A stretch of DNA of 64,000 nt from Linyphia triangularis (taxonomy: Eukaryota > Arthropoda > Arachnida > Araneae > Linyphiidae): assembly GCA_963978545.1 (NCBI GenBank), contig OZ021729.1, forward strand, positions 6,879,501 to 6,943,500, read 5' to 3'. Of the stretch, positions 46,617 to 57,097 are shown in pieces. The stretch's first letter is position 1. Each line of letters starts with the position of its first letter. The notes beneath the pieces were generated by a model that was not told the DNA's origin, did not search any database, and saw only the letters and a list, made by a program, of their open reading frames with translations. A program made the translations under genes and the position numbers.

Positions 46617-48148
46617 CATTGGCGGCTTCAAGGGGGGGCCATGGGGGCCATGGCCCCCTCCTTGAAGGGTTCCCTCTTCCTTCCTAGCCCTTTCAAATAT
46701 CCCAAAACTCTTTGAGAATTTCCAGTTTAAAAAACGGTGAAAATACCGATTTTTAAGCACAATTTCACTAACGTAAATTTTTTCTTTACAGTACAAAAAA
46801 TTATAGCCCCCCCCCCCCCCCCTCAGAAAAAACCCTTGTTTTAAATGTATTTACGTACACAACACACGACACAATACCCTGTACACAACACAAGTACACA
46901 GGTAGTGACCATCCCCCTCCTAAACGACGATTTCCTTTTTCCCGGGGGCCTCTGCCCCTTTTTGGAACAACCATGCTCTTCTAAGCAACCATGGCGCCGA
47001 GGGTAATTTCAACACGTGATGTCTGGACTAGTGTGTGACTTTTGTCACTTGGGCATGGAATCGGTACTGTGTTATTGTTATAACTAGTTTAGACAGGCCA
47101 TTTATTGTGAAAATATCTGTTGAACTAGCAACACTTTTATTCGTTGTTTAAAGATTTCGTGATCATTTTACCTCGAGTAATTATAGTGACGAATATCTAC
47201 AATATGTCTTCAAAAAGAAAAAATGAGAGCATTTTTAAATACTTCTCTAAAAAGAAATACTCAAATACCAGAAGAGTATTTTAGAATCTCGGTTTACATA
47301 CCTTTATTGGATAATATAATTGAAGACCTAATAGGAAGATTTCCAAAAGAAAATTTGGATTGTTTTGGCTTTCGATTACTGATTCCAACCTCCGATATGG
47401 AAAAGCCAACAGAATCAGAAAGCAACGAGCTTTAAAACTTATTAAAGAAGTTCATACCAATTTTAGGACTGACACAAATGAGTGTTATTCTGATTGAAAG
47501 TGAGCTAGCACTATGGAGAGAGAAATGGAAAAAAGAAGAATAGCTCCCCACTTCTGCCATAGATACAATGAGAGCTTGTGACAAATATGTATATCCTACT
47601 ATTTACGAGTTACTTAAAATTTTGGCAACACTACCAGTTAGCGTTGCCTCTGCTGAAGAAGCTTGATGAAGTTGCTGATGAAGTTTCTCTACCCTTCGAC
47701 GCTTGAAAACGTGGCTAAGAGCTAGAATGGGGGAAGAAAGGTTAGCAGGACTTAGCTTGTTGCATACTCACAGAGACATAAACATTGATGTGAGCTGTGT
47801 CATAGGCAGATTTGCCAAAACAAAGCAGAGGAAATTGGATTTTGTTCTTTAGGCTTTCAAAGAGTAAAGAAGTGTGATTGTAAAACAATTATTAACTATT
47901 TTTATTTTTTTGTAATTTCTTTGTTTTACTCTTTTCTTATTTTTCAGGAGAGCAATTCAAGCTTAAATTAACTTTTTTAATTCTGCATCAAATGAAAATT
48001 ACTAATTTAGAAAATTCTACACTTATCATTGCAATCAAGCATTTAATCAGCAGTTAGTTTATTATAATTAGGTTACATAGTGCATACATTTTACGAACTT
48101 AAAGTTTAAAATGGCCCCCCCTGAAAAATGAACCTAGGGCCGCCTTTG
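46617..48148 (+). mobile_element. Inner hAT element, internally deleted (1.5 kb)
   Basis: Left end CATTGGCGGC and reverse complement of the right end CAAAGGCGGC, flanked by a perfect 8-bp duplication ggtacaat (46609-46616, 48149-48156). It holds start and end pieces of a hAT transposase gene (see 47204-47863), so it looks like an internal-deletion derivative moved by a full-length relative. Bases 46626-47621 recur at 29905-30900. Confidence 0.92.
47204..47863 (+). pseudogene. Remnant of a hAT (ZMYM1-like) transposase gene
   Basis: An ATG at 47204 starts MSSKRKNESIFKYFSKKK, the usual short N-terminus of ZMYM1-like hAT proteins. A piece in another frame follows (47223-47435; QIPEEYFRISVYIPLLDNII), typical of the region before the catalytic glutamate. 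Near 47630 comes LATLPVSVASAEEA and near 47690-47860 the dimerisation-domain core (FSTLRRLKTWLRARMGEERL, then LLHTHRDI and RFAKTK). The frames are not joined, and the zinc-finger and most catalytic parts are absent. It cannot make a working transposase. Confidence 0.85.
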
Positions 48149-48156
48149 GGTACAAT

Positions 48157-48862
48157 GGAACGGAATTTGTGTGTGTGCAATTTGAACTCCTTGTTAATAA
48201 TGTGAAATACATGAATGCAAAGGTTAAAGGGAAATGGGTGGGGGGAGGGAAGGCCAAAAATGTTGCAATATCTCTATCATCATTAAGATGAGCATAAAAA
48301 ATCAAACAGTTTAAAGAAAAATATTGGAAATTTTTTGAAATAAGGGTAACTTAAAAAAAATGCTTGACATTTTATAATATTTTTTACATATTTTTCCTTC
48401 ATTTTTATTCTTTTTTTCAGTTTCTCATTTGAGTACAAACAACACTCTTTTGTCTCTATTTAGGTAGAAGAGACATTTGATGAGTGTGTAAATGACATCA
48501 AATCCAGATAAAACATTAATTACATGAATTTGATTTTTATACGAATGAATATTTGGAAAACGTGAATTGTGGAGCTTTACAAAATTCCCGTTTCACTACA
48601 CAACTGGATTCCTAAATATTATTTTTAAAAAAATTATTTTATTATTACAATGAAAATTATTAATTTTAGTAGAAGATTGTTGAAACATCGAAACTGGATA
48701 TTTAATTTAATTTTCACTATTTTACAAGGCGCATATATATGATTACGATTGATCGAAGTTTACTTTTTAAATGTAAATTTTCTCTCTGAATTATTTGTTC
48801 ATAAAGATGTATGATGAATCCATTCTTAAAAGTTATTTAGAAAAACCTAAATTTCATTAATC
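48157..48862. other. Outer hAT interior between the two nested elements
   Basis: AT-rich, without a coding domain. A block near 48808-48850 resembles 10855-10905 ('cccattcttaaatgttattt'-like), suggesting a low-level shared repeat. Confidence 0.4.
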
Positions 48863-49159
48863 TACGGAGGCTGGTTATTTGCCATCCGCTTTTGTAAAAG
48901 CTCCTATCATTTCTATGTGTTATTAATTACTATTGATTAGGACAATACATATTCTTTAGACGTAACTCTTTTTATTCTAGGTTAAATGTAATATTTTGCT
49001 CTCCGCGGAGCTTAGTACATGTCATTCATCCAGCGCACGAATCAGAGTCAGAATCCTGGAATCACATTTTTAGCGTCCTTCTTCGAGAGTCCTGGAACAA
49101 GTTTAGTTGTTCTTGCAGGTGGCGCTAGCAGCCGGTGGCTCTGAACTAGCGCCGCCGCA
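48863..49159 (-). repeat. 3' LTR of the Gypsy element
   Basis: 297 bases. On the plus strand it runs from tacggagg (TG expected, so the first pair is mutated) to ...gccgccgca. Matches 53596-53892 with about four differences. Confidence 0.95.
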
Positions 49160-49175
49160 CACTCCTCCCCCAGTG
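49160..49175 (-). other. Polypurine tract of the Gypsy element
   Basis: Minus-strand CACTGGGGGAGGAGTG directly before the 3' LTR, the usual place for plus-strand DNA priming. Confidence 0.75.
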
Positions 49176-49189
49176 TCATTCATGACACG

Positions 49190-49903
49190 TTAAAATCTGT
49201 ATTCAGCCAAATGTTTGGGGAAGTGTACCCTGCGTCCTGCTCTTGTCGCTCTCGCTTCGTCTGGAGATGGCGATGAGATCTCCTCTGGAGCTTCTGGCTG
49301 CTCGGGGATGGCTTCCACTGTTACGGCTGGCGTGGCAGCAGCTGGCATCTTGGCTGTGATCTTCGGAGTCTGCTCCAGAAATGCCGGCTTTATTTTGTCT
49401 ATGGAAATGGTACGCCGCTTGCCTTTTACCTCTATATCCATTGTTTTCTCCATCCTCTTCAGGATCTTGAATGGTCCCTCGTATACAGATTGGAGTGGTC
49501 CCCTCACAGCGTCATGTCTTAGGAATATGTGGGTACAGTCCTTCAGTCCTGGGTGGATGAAAGTGGGCCGTCTCCCGTGGGATGTTGTCGGTGTGGGTAG
49601 GATATTGCTGAAATGTTCCTTTAATTCCTCCACTAACTGTTGCGGACTTGCTTCGTGTGGTGTCGCCTCGAAGAATGCTCCCTGTAGTCGAAGAGTCTTG
49701 CCGTAGACGAGCTCTGCCGTTGAAGCTTGCAGGTCCTCCCTCAAGGCCGATCTGAAACCCAGTAGAATGGCTGGCAGTGCTGAGATCCACTTTGGTGTTT
49801 TGTAGGCCTTTATTGCAGCTTTCAGCGGTCGATGCAGTTGCTCAATCATGCCATTGGCTTGTGGGTGGTATGGCGAAGACCGGATTCGCTGTATCCCCAG
49901 CAA
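49190..49903 (-). pseudogene. Gypsy pol: C-terminal half of integrase
   Basis: 237-residue frame. It begins in the integrase core ([20 protein letters not shown], with the catalytic Glu) and continues through [10 protein letters not shown] to the GPY/F-like module (GPFKILKR...KIKPAF) and a C-terminus ending in [10 protein letters not shown]. The second catalytic Asp (TTDQG) is encoded just upstream in the same frame but before the first Met, at about 49945. It is cut off from the N-terminal half by the 17-bp duplication at 50010-50043. Confidence 0.88.
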
Positions 49904-50009
49904 ACGGGCAAGGCTCTGGAAAAGCTGGCTCTCGAATTGGCGACCTTGATCGGTGGTGATTCGGGATGGAACGCCGAAACGAGAAATCCAAGTCCTGTAA
50001 AATTCAAAC

Positions 50010-50043
50010 GCCGTTATATCATCAATGCCGTTATATCATCAAT
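50010..50043. repeat. 17-bp tandem duplication that breaks integrase
   Basis: The unit gccgttatatcatcaat occurs twice in a row (50010-50026, 50027-50043). Since 17 is not a multiple of three, it shifts the pol frame and creates the stop at 50014. Confidence 0.95.
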
Positions 50044-50469
50044 GGGCACAGCCTCTGGCCAGCGGGTACATCTGTCCACCATGGTCAGGCAATAAGACTT
50101 TACCTCAGATGGAGGCATTGGTCCGATGAGGTCTAGGTGAACATGGTCAAATCTATCCGCCTGGCCAGGACACCTGCCCAATGGGGCCCTTGTATGTTTT
50201 GATACCTTATTTTTTTGACATTCAATGCATGTTTTTGCCCATTTAGTACAATCTGAATTTATCTGAGGCCAAATGAATCGCTCCCGAACCAATTTGGAAG
50301 TCGCTTTAATGCCCGGGTGTGAAAGTTTATGCAGAGAGTCAAAAACTAATTTTCGGAAATTTTCTGGTATATATGGCCTGACATTTCCCGTTGAGATATC
50401 ACAAAAGAGTGGAATGTCTGTTCCTGGTAAGGCAACTTTTTTTAAGTTCAAGGCCGTGTTTTGGTTCAT
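50014..50469 (-). pseudogene. Gypsy pol: N-terminal half of integrase
   Basis: 151-residue frame containing the integrase HHCC zinc module (H47, H51, C81, C84) and the start of the catalytic core with the first Asp at D113 (HLDLIGPMPP). It ends early because of the 17-bp tandem duplication. Upstream it is separated from the RNase H segment by a frameshift at the seven-A run (minus strand) at 50437-50443. Confidence 0.9.
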
Positions 50470-51043
50470 TTATAAGTGATTTTAACTCATGATCTGTATC
50501 CTGAACCCTAGCAATTTCATTATAGTCAATTGGCGAGGGCATTTCAATTGCGGAAATACGGGACAGTGCGTCAGCTAGTATGTTTTCTTTTCCTTTAATG
50601 TGTAGGATTGACGTATTGAATTGCGAGATAAAATCAAGTTGCCGAAATTGTCTTGGCGTTGCCTTTTCTGGCTTTTGCTTAAATGCGTAAGTAAGAGGTT
50701 TATGATCAGTCAATAAATCAAATTCCCTTGCTTCCAACAAATATCGGAAATGTTTAATGGTGACATACATTGCTAATAGCTCACGATCGTACGCGCTGTA
50801 TCGACATTTCGCAGGTGAAAGCTTATGCGAGAAAAATGACAACGGCTGTAGTTCATCGTCTACCATTTGAAAAAGAGCTCCGTCAATGGCGTAATCTGAA
50901 GCATCGCACTGTACAATTAGCTTAGCATCCCATTTTGGATGGGCCAGTAGTGTGGCGTCAGCCATAAGTTTTTTTACAGTTCTCGAATTGTTCGCTTGCA
51001 GATGTCGTCCAAACGATGACCGAATTGTCGTTTTTCTTGGCAC
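50399..51043 (-). pseudogene. Gypsy pol: RNase H segment
   Basis: Carries the retroelement RNase H signature (LIVQCDASDYAIDGALFQ, SAYDRELLAM, LTDHKPLTYAF, NILADALSR), with the catalytic D, E and D visible. The genuine pol frame here runs from about 50968 to the A run at 50443-50437. The residues before and after that in this frame (MPRKTTIRSS..., SCLTRNRHST...) are out-of-frame readings. A seven-A run (minus strand) at 50969-50975 shifts frame relative to the reverse transcriptase part, and a second at 50437-50443 shifts it again before integrase. Confidence 0.88.
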
Positions 51044-51062
51044 CTTTTAAGTAACTATTTAA

Positions 51063-52361
51063 TTATGTTTGAGCATCGGCTGCTCCTGGCAAGAACCTAC
51101 GAAAAAAATTTAGCAATCCTAAAAATCGTCTTAACTCTTTTATTGTTTTAGGCTGTGGGTAATTCCTTATGGGTTCTACTTTTTCCGGCAATGGCGTTGT
51201 GCCATGTTTTGTTATCCAGTGCCCCAAAAAGGAAATTTCTTTTACCCCAAAAACACACTTAGATGCATTTACAGTGAGGCCATACTGACTTAGTTTTTCA
51301 CAAACCATTCTTAAATGCAATTTATAATCAGCTTCATTGTCACTGAAAATTAAAATATCGTCTAAATAAACGAAACAGAAATTTAATTCGCCCAAAACTT
51401 CGTTCATGAATCTTTGAAAAGTCTGAGCAGCACCAGCACATAAGCCAAAATTTAGAAACGGAAACTCAAACAATCCAAATGGTGTACAGACAGCGGTTTT
51501 TGGAATATGCTCGGGGTGCACTGGAATATTAAAGTATGCCCTAACCAAATCAATTTTTGAGAAAATATTTTTCCCAAATAACGCGTTCGAAAAATCCTGG
51601 ATATGTGGAATCGGATATCTATCCGGAACTGTACATGCATTAAGCCTCCTGTAATCTCCCACAGGCCTAATTTCATTTGTCCCTTTAGGTACAACATGCA
51701 AAGGTGACGCCCATGGCAATTTTGACGGTCTACAGATTCCTTGGTTCATCATAAATTGAAACTCGTTCTTTACTGCTTCATACAATTTTGGGTTTAGTCT
51801 ACGTGGACTATTATGTATTGGGGGTCCTTTAGTCTCAATGTAGTGCACCGTTGCATGTTTTACCTGTTTAGGCCCTTGCGACACCTCCAGAATATTTGGA
51901 AATTCTGATAAAATCTTATGATAATCTGAAGAACTAGAAACGAGTTTAACGGATGACACGTCGTTTTGTGATTGTATGCCAATTCGGCTTAACTTTGTTG
52001 TTGTGTCGATTAGTTTTCTATTTTGTAAATCTACCAAAATTCCAAAATGTTTCAAAAAATCTGCCCCAATAATTGGTGTGGGAACTGCTACAATAAGAAA
52101 TTTCCACTCGTAATTTCTCCTTAAACCGAAATCTAATTGAAGTGTTTTAGAACCGTATGTGAATATTTTTGTTTCATTAGCAGCAAATAATTGTAATGAA
52201 TCAGGTTTAAGTTTATTCGCTTTTTTTGGAGCTGGAATACAGCTTATATCACTGCCAGAGTCTATAAGAAATTTAAAATTTGTACGTCTATCTACAATGT
52301 GAAGGCGACAAGTGTTTGTGGCTACCGAGCTAGTCGTCGCTACCCTTTCTTCAGCAGCCAT
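51063..52361 (-). CDS. Gypsy pol: protease and reverse transcriptase
   Basis: 432-residue frame. The aspartic protease active site DSG lies at residues 34-36 ([13 protein letters not shown]). Reverse transcriptase follows with [39 protein letters not shown] and the catalytic [13 protein letters not shown] box, then [10 protein letters not shown] and [15 protein letters not shown] of the connection region. It ends at a TAA (51065-51063) where related proteins read on into RNase H, so this stop is probably a nonsense mutation. The start lies just after the gag stop in a different frame, so pol may be made by frameshifting or re-initiation. Confidence 0.9.
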   Translation of the reverse strand: MAAEERVATTSSVATNTCRLHIVDRRTNFKFLIDSGSDISCIPAPKKANKLKPDSLQLFAANETKIFTYGSKTLQLDFGLRRNYEWKFLIVAVPTPIIGADFLKHFGILVDLQNRKLIDTTTKLSRIGIQSQNDVSSVKLVSSSSDYHKILSEFPNILEVSQGPKQVKHATVHYIETKGPPIHNSPRRLNPKLYEAVKNEFQFMMNQGICRPSKLPWASPLHVVPKGTNEIRPVGDYRRLNACTVPDRYPIPHIQDFSNALFGKNIFSKIDLVRAYFNIPVHPEHIPKTAVCTPFGLFEFPFLNFGLCAGAAQTFQRFMNEVLGELNFCFVYLDDILIFSDNEADYKLHLRMVCEKLSQYGLTVNASKCVFGVKEISFLGHWITKHGTTPLPEKVEPIRNYPQPKTIKELRRFLGLLNFFRRFLPGAADAQT

Positions 52362-52363
52362 TA

Positions 52364-53272
52364 TTAGTTTTCCTGGTTCCTATTATTTTGATTAGTACCC
52401 TTAAAGTTGCAAGGCGAATTACACCTAAATGATTTATCTCCGAACTTAAAGTGGTAATAACACATACCGTCGTATTTTTGTCTACCCCTGCCACGGGAGT
52501 TCCTCCTAAAATTACGGCTTGGCGATCTATGGAACGGGCGGCCCCGATAATCCCTTTCCTGTGGCCTAGCAAGCCTTTCAATCTGCTTACTCAATTCGGC
52601 AATTACGCACCTGAGAGCACATATTTCGGCCTCTTGGATATTTTTATTACCTTTCGATTCGTCATGGCGCGGGACTTTTGGTTGGCTCATAGCCAAAACA
52701 GCATGCCCTGAGCTTTCGTTTCTAACTTCTAAAATTTTGTCGGCCATGCTAGTCAAATTCTCTACATTTTCGGAACTCACAGACAAAATTGTTTGTACTT
52801 CTGCAGGTAGTCGTTGCATCCAAAGCGTTTTAAAAAAAAATTCATCTTTAAAGCTAGTTCCGGCCAAATCTCTCATTTTTCGCAATAAATGGGATGGTTT
52901 TTCGTCTCCTAATTGTAAATCGGACACCAATTGGCGTATCTTTTGAGTGTCCGATTGGGAATATTCCTGAATTAACCTTTGCTTTAAAGTTTCGTACCTT
53001 TTCTCGTTAGGTGGTGATATTAATATATCGCTTACCGCAGACAAAGTGTCTGGGTCTATTGCTGCAACCACGTGATTGTACATAGTTAAGTCGCATGTTA
53101 TACCTGCGAGCTGAAAATTACTTTCTACTTGAATGAACCAAATTTCTATCCTGTTTTTCCACAGCGGTGGCAGTTTTGCCGAAACGCGTGCTATTTGCTG
53201 GTTTTGACTAGCCCGCTGGCCGTCTTGCGTGCCTTCCGGTCTATCGTTGTCTTCGTTAGGCATTTTGAACAA
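52364..53272 (-). CDS. Gypsy gag, CsRn1-type with CHCC motif
   Basis: 302-residue frame, open throughout. The N-terminal two thirds is a retrotransposon capsid-type region ([64 protein letters not shown]). A basic Arg-rich stretch ([16 protein letters not shown]) precedes a CHCC zinc motif ([19 protein letters not shown]), which replaces the usual CCHC knuckle and is typical of the CsRn1 group. The alternative upstream Met is only three codons earlier than MPNED, so the exact start is uncertain. It ends with TAA TAA next to pol. Confidence 0.92.
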   Translation of the reverse strand: MFKMPNEDNDRPEGTQDGQRASQNQQIARVSAKLPPLWKNRIEIWFIQVESNFQLAGITCDLTMYNHVVAAIDPDTLSAVSDILISPPNEKRYETLKQRLIQEYSQSDTQKIRQLVSDLQLGDEKPSHLLRKMRDLAGTSFKDEFFFKTLWMQRLPAEVQTILSVSSENVENLTSMADKILEVRNESSGHAVLAMSQPKVPRHDESKGNKNIQEAEICALRCVIAELSKQIERLARPQERDYRGRPFHRSPSRNFRRNSRGRGRQKYDGMCYYHFKFGDKSFRCNSPCNFKGTNQNNRNQEN

Positions 53273-53575
53273 TTTTCAAATCCAAAATTAATATTTTGTC
53301 GCACAAAATTTGAATAAAATTGGACAAAACCGAAAAATATTGTTAACACATACAATACAACATTTTAGTATAACCGAACATTTAAGAAATAATTTTTAAA
53401 GCATTTCAAACAGTTATGCACAACCACGTGCTCTCCGCAAAACATTTAAATTCGCGAAATTCACTCTTAATACATTTTAAAATATTCAAATAAATACAAG
53501 AACCCAACCTAACAAGATCCCCAACCAAAACAAATAGAAATAAAAACCATATCGCTCACAGTTGCTTGTAACTTG

Positions 53576-53593
53576 CTTCAATCCGGGTCACCA
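53576..53593 (-). other. Primer-binding site of the Gypsy element
   Basis: Minus-strand TGGTGACCCGGATTGAAG, two bases after the 5' LTR. Its first nine bases would pair with a tRNA ending ...GGGTCACCA, as animal tRNA-Trp does. The remainder does not fit tRNA-Trp well, so the primer assignment is tentative. Confidence 0.6.
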
Positions 53594-53595
53594 CG

Positions 53596-53892
53596 TGCGG
53601 AGGCTGGTTATTTGCCATCCGCTTTTGTAAAAGCTTCTATCATTTCTATGTGTTATTAATTACTATTGATTAGGACAATACATATTCTTTAGACGTAACA
53701 CTTTTTATTCTAGGTTAAATGTAATATTTTGCTCTCCGCGGAGCTTAGTACACGTCATTCATCCAGCGCACGAATCAGAGTCAGAATCCTGGAATCACAT
53801 TTTTAGCGTCCTTCTTCGAGAGTCCTGGAACAAGTTTAGTTGTTCTTGCAGGTGGCGCTAGCAGCCGGTGGCTCTGAACTAGCGCCGCCGCA
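53596..53892 (-). repeat. 5' LTR of the Gypsy element
   Basis: 297 bases, TG...CA ends intact (tgcggagg to gccgccgca on the plus strand). Confidence 0.95.
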
Positions 53893-54503
53893 AATCTAAC
53901 CGAATTATACTTTTACTAATCTACTGCCATCACAATAATCATCCTCTTTAGGACGGACCACCATGCTTGGATTTAGATGGGTTGCAGATGGCAGTCGCAA
54001 TGCTTAGAGCATTTTGAGGTTCATTGGCAAGACAGAACGACTAATTTCACCTTCCCTTTTGGGACAAGATTCTTGGAAACCCAGTCCCTCTATCACTTGT
54101 CTTAATTGATATCGCCCTTTCCCCTTAAAAGGAAACTGCGGTTATTCTGCCTAGAGCCTCTTTTACATCCTGCATTCGGACAATCATTTGACCCCCTACT
54201 TTCTTGTCAACTCCGGTTGTCCCTGGACTCCCTGGTCAGCTCCTGAGGCCAAAAAACAGGATTAAAGAAGGTATCACACTTAACTTCAGGCGAAAAGCGT
54301 ATCTTCTCACTCAAAATGTTTGAAAAAATGGGGAATGTTTGTTTTAATTGGGATTTATTTCTGACTTCGGAAGTTGTGGAAAAAAGGCCAAAAATAAGGC
54401 CAAATTAAAGAAAAGGCCAAGCGTAAATTCTTACGGCCAGGCACTTCTAAAAAAGGCCAAATTTCCCAAATCTGGCCTTAAGAAGGCCAATATGGCAACC
54501 CTG
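53893..54503. other. Right part of the outer hAT element
   Basis: Contains an unidentified GC-richer block (about 53940-54300) with short frames on both strands and no domain I recognise. Subterminal 'aaggccaa' repeats (54380-54490) and the terminal CAGGGTTGCCA follow. Confidence 0.5.
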
Positions 54504-54683
54504 CTACAGCAGCGCATTTAAAATACTGGAGTTGAGATGTTCCGAAAAACATGAAATATGAAAAAGGGAAAGGAATAAATAATTAAATTGTCTTATTTGA
54601 CGTCATATCGTTATTGTAAAGGAGATAAATAGGCCACTCTGTTATAAATTGGCAAAAGAATAAATACACAAATTACAAAGTAA

Positions 54684-55400
54684 AATAGGGGTGGGAAACA
54701 TCGCACAACTTTCAGTTACACTATAATACTGACGTGAATTTGTGTTATTTACCGTTTTTATATTTTCAGCATTCATTTGGAAAAAATAGTCAGTTTGGTT
54801 ATATTTTTTGTAATAATTCTTATCTGGGTCTCTGAAAAGGAAAACTTCCGCCAAAATGGTGATTATGGCTATATACTTTTTGATAATTCTTAAATTATCC
54901 TTTCTTATAAATGGAACAGAGGAGAAGAGAAAAAACGGTCGTTTATGAGCTATGCTCAAAGAAAGAGAACTCTGTGTGAAAAGCATTCGTTTTTCAACAT
55001 TTTAAGTCATTAAAGCATTTTTACTGGAATTTCAGAGATGGGAATGTTTAGATTACCATAGGAGACATTACCTCAGCGATTTTGATCAAAATCGTTGAAG
55101 CTGACTTTAAGCAACCATTGAAAAACATGATTTTTTTTTCAATAATGGCAGCTACTTCATGCGCATGCGAGATTTTGATGAAAACCTAAATGGTAGGTCC
55201 TATTGCCGCCACCATTCAATTTATTCGGGAGTTATGCTGACTACAGACACACAGCGAAAGACGATATTTCTCGATCACTTTTTTGAAATCAGGATATTTC
55301 AAAACGTGGAAAAATGCAAAAAAAAAAATTTTTTTTAACTGAATGCTATAGTACTTTCATTACCCCATGTATACATATTGGTAATTGAAAGAAAAAAGCC
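54684..55400 (+). repeat. Unclassified interspersed repeat, copy 2 of 3
   Basis: Closest to 9305-10090: starts 'aaaataggggtgggaaacat' and ends 'actttcattaccccatgtat'. It shares 'gggagttatgctgac' and the 'gatttttgaacaaaatc'-like phrase. No coding capacity. Confidence 0.75.
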
Positions 55401-56001
55401 TCTAGAAAATTTAAATAATATAAAATCTAAATTTTTAGAACAAAATCTATTGAAATTCTGAAGAACATATGGACTGGTGTTGTTCTAATGCTTGATTTTT
55501 TTCTTTTTTTTTCTATATTAATCATAAACAAATAGAATGTGATATTTATTTAGACTCCACGAAAATTAGCAAACTGCTAATTGTAAAAATAATAAAATTG
55601 TAAAACACAAGTCTACTTTCTCTTAAAATTGCGAAAATACTATTTTAAATTCATATTGACTGCACAAATTGGACTATACGAAAAAAAAAAAAAAAAAAAA
55701 ATGCAGTGAATTATAACAAGCGTAAAGTGATATTCGCTCACACTTACAGGAGCTGTCAGGGAGGTTAATTTAAATTCAGGTAATTGTTAAAATTAAGGTC
55801 TGAATAAAAACTAGCAGCCTTGAACATCCTTCATTTGTGATCTGCACCACCTTGCTATTAAACTTGAAGTCCATGCATAAAATTTCAACTATCAGAATTT
55901 TTTTTTTAAAAAAAAGGCAATTACTAAAACTTATAAATTATCTTTCAGAATTTTTTATTCCAATAAAAATTATAAAAAAATACTTTATATGATGAGCAAA
56001 T
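55401..56001. other. AT-rich stretch, nothing recognised
   Basis: Homopolymer runs, including about 22 A near 55681, and no coding signal. Confidence 0.5.
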
Positions 56002-56242
56002 GAAATTTCGGTACTTACGTATTATCGCAACCAGGTTGGCGCGATTTGACGGCATTCAATCTAACCAGTAAGCAAAATAATTTCTTTACGAAAAACCACG
56101 TATAACACGTAGGGTTGCCGTAAGTAGGGTCGCCAAATTTAGCGATTTTTGCGAATTTTGGTTGCCGTAAGTAGGGTCGCCAAATTTGGCGATTTATGCG
56201 AATTTTGGACTGGTTGCGTTAATACGTAAGTACCGAAATTTC
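56002..56242. mobile_element. MITE-like inverted-repeat element with internal duplication
   Basis: Terminal inverted repeats of about 33 bases begin GAAATTTCGGTACTTACGTA and end in CGCAACCAG, with one mismatch. The interior holds two 47-bp tandem units (56114-56160, 56161-56207) beginning gttgccgtaagtagggtcgc. I could not fix a target duplication. Confidence 0.75.
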
Positions 56243-56461
56243 TAATAAATTGCAATTCCTTCAATTCTCTGACAACAGCTAATTGCAAACCAAGCTTTTT
56301 GTCAATGGAGGTTTTATCGGATGATAGAAATTTCGCAATGAAGAGTAAGCGATTGTAGATATCTTAAAGAAAGTGTTCAGTATGCGATGGTTATCCTTCC
56401 AGTTTTTACTTTCAAATATCCATATGTTTAAATCGGGTAATGCAAGTGTGGCATTAGGTAA

Positions 56462-57097
56462 AAAAAAAAAAAAAAAAAAAAATGTTGTTGTTGCATTTCT
56501 CCATGTTTTGGAGCATAGATTTCAAAAGAGTGGTAAAGAAAAAATGTCTCTGTGTGTATGTGGTCATCATAACTCCCAATGTTCAAATTTGGAGTGCAGG
56601 TTGGTGGTGGCTATGGGACCTACCATTAAGGTTTTCGTCAAAAATCGTACAAGCACATAAAATTGAAATCATGAAAAAATCATATTTTTCCGTAATTGCT
56701 CAAAAACGGCTTTAACAATTTTGATTAAATTCTCTGTGCTAATGCTTATTAAGGTGTTCTAATCGTCTCCACTTTCGAAATTTCAGTTTAAATGCGATAA
56801 AAAGTTGAAAACGAGTGCCTTTAATACAGAGCTCTCTGCTCTCGAGCATCGTCCAGCAACGATTGACTTTTTTCTGTTTCACGCACAAGGACAATGTAAT
56901 GTATATCGAATAGCATTGCCCATTTCGCCATCATGGCTGGATTTTTTTTGCCCTTGTAAAAATTATTACCAAAAGTATCGCCAAACTGGCCATTTTTATT
57001 AAAATTAGTGAAATATGAAAACAGTGTATAACACCATAAATTTTATTGCAATGACAAATTTTCTAGTGTAATTGAAAGTTGTGAGACATTCCACAAC
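56462..57097 (-). repeat. Unclassified interspersed repeat, copy 3 of 3 (reverse)
   Basis: Reverse complement of the family at 9305-10090 and 54684-55400: 'tagtgtaattgaaagttgtg' at its right end mirrors their left end. It is interrupted at the right by the element beginning at 57098. A poly(A) run lies at its left edge. Confidence 0.7.

Larger units (their letters stand above)
48863..53892 (-). mobile_element. Ty3/Gypsy LTR retrotransposon, CsRn1-like clade
   Basis: LTRs of 297 bases at both ends, a 4-bp target duplication (aatc at 48859-48862 and 53893-53896), primer-binding and polypurine sites, and gag and pol (protease, reverse transcriptase, RNase H, integrase) on the minus strand in Gypsy order. 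The gag CHCC zinc motif, a primer site like the 3' end of tRNA-Trp and a GPY/F-type integrase tail (GPFKILKR) point to the CsRn1 group. The LTRs differ at about four positions, so the insertion is fairly young. It lies inside the outer hAT element. No envelope-type gene. Confidence 0.93.
46251..54503. mobile_element. Outer hAT element hosting two nested insertions (8.25 kb)
   Basis: Left end CAGGGTTGCCAGAT and reverse complement of the right end CAGGGTTGCCATAT. Flanks are a perfect 8-bp duplication, ctacagca (46243-46250 and 54504-54511), as for hAT elements. Both subterminal regions carry repeated 'aaggccaa' motifs. Removing the inner hAT (46617-48148) and the Gypsy element (48863-53892) leaves about 1.7 kb, with no recognisable transposase; 53940-54300 is GC-richer but unidentified. 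It lies 71 bases upstream of the SPOP-like start codon. Confidence 0.88.

Noticed and set aside
49215..49706. Plus-strand frame of 163 residues
   Set aside because: It is antisense to the integrase C-terminus of the Gypsy element, which carries clear domain motifs.
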